Below are positions 63,778 to 64,000 of a stretch of DNA of 64,000 nucleotides, piece after piece. This DNA comes from Variovorax sp. dw_308. Lineage in GTDB: Bacteria > Pseudomonadota > Gammaproteobacteria > Burkholderiales > Burkholderiaceae_C. Position numbers and translations under genes: made by a program. Location of the stretch: NCBI RefSeq assembly GCF_019207085.1, contig NZ_JAATOM010000010.1, forward strand, positions 124,001 through 188,000, in the 5' to 3' direction. The notes below the pieces were generated by a model. It saw only the letters and a program-made list of their open reading frames with translations, did not search any database and was not told the DNA's origin. Position 1 is the stretch's first letter, and every line of letters begins with the position of its first letter.

Positions 63778-64000
63778 ATGCTGAAGAAAATCGACGCTGT
63801 AGAGCGCCCCGAAGGCGGGGAAGACGAGGACGAGGGGACGCCGGTCTCGGTCAAGATCCGCGAGCGGATCCTGGCGGCGCGCAAGCGCTTCCATGCCAAC
63901 GACAACATCGCCGAGTTCATCGAGCCCGGCGACCTGGAGGCGTTGCTCGACGAGGTCGAGGTCAAGATGAAGACGGTGCTGGAAAGCCTGGTGATCGACA
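63778..64000 (+). CDS. folE: GTP cyclohydrolase I, 5' part (runs off the window)
   Basis: The first 74 codons are present. An acidic N-terminal extension (MLKKIDAVERPEGGEDEDEG) is followed by VSVKIRERI, RFHANDNIAEFIEPG and EVKMKTVLESLVID, which I recognise as the start of the betaproteobacterial FolE type. FolE makes dihydroneopterin triphosphate, the substrate of NudB encoded just upstream, which supports the call. TAGGA lies about 7 bases before the ATG. The catalytic zinc residues lie beyond the window edge. Confidence 0.72.
   Translation, partial: MLKKIDAVERPEGGEDEDEGTPVSVKIRERILAARKRFHANDNIAEFIEPGDLEALLDEVEVKMKTVLESLVID

Overview
This 64-kb window is a G+C-rich chromosomal segment from a betaproteobacterium, most likely Burkholderiales and family Comamonadaceae (a Variovorax-like genome would fit). 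The call rests on conserved gene orders (petABC-sspA-sspB; pilBCD-coaE-zapD-yacG; rplU-rpmA-obgE-proB; ubiE/ubiJ/ubiB; fmdB-DUF502-aspS-nudB), on a DUF3683-type FAD/Fe-S oxidase, and on intergenic repeats of the type common in this family. It is almost entirely housekeeping. No transposase, integrase, phage gene or CRISPR array was found, and nothing could be assigned to bases 1-80.

Layout. 81-3606: a DegS/HtrA-like protease faces Nif3-like protein and pdxA, which converge on mscL. 3769-8063: cytochrome bc1 (petABC), a terminator, sspA/sspB and tRNA-Thr. 8100-14141: DciA-like protein, secA, argJ, a DUF815 ATPase and MutT. 14164-23430 (minus): pilB-pilC-pilD-coaE, then an inserted cassette of an AlgI-like MBOAT acyltransferase and two paralogous SGNH/AlgX-like proteins, then zapD-yacG. 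23559-31853: tRNA-Pro, polyprenyl diphosphate synthase, rplU-rpmA, obgE, proB, CNP1-like lipoprotein, rppH, proS and a lytic transglycosylase. 31842-41475 (mostly minus): CorC-like protein, AAA+ ATPase, cupin, monothiol glutaredoxin, prmC-prfA-hemA, a small membrane protein and a DUF3772/MscS channel. 41519-46625 (minus): a ugpB-A-E-C-Q glycerol-3-phosphate type importer with its phosphodiesterase. 46852-52729: a phosphoglycerate dehydrogenase, a 0.7-kb repeat-filled gap and a 1317-residue FAD/Fe-S oxidase carrying an in-frame palindromic repeat. 52880-57335: DUF971, ubiE, Tim44-like, ubiJ and ubiB. 57375-64000: sodium:solute symporter, fmdB, DUF502, aspS, a Phd/CcdB toxin-antitoxin pair, nudB, an EEP-family nuclease/phosphatase and the 5' end of folE.

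Functional themes are respiration and quinone synthesis (petABC, ubiE/J/B, polyprenyl diphosphate synthase), protein export and quality control (secA, HtrA, sspB), translation (aspS, proS, prfA/prmC, obgE, L21/L27), type IV pilus assembly, osmotic protection (mscL, MscS) and folate synthesis (nudB, folE). The accessory material is limited: the MBOAT/SGNH cassette, the hybrid toxin-antitoxin module and several palindromic repeat families. Those are where the least expected biology lies.
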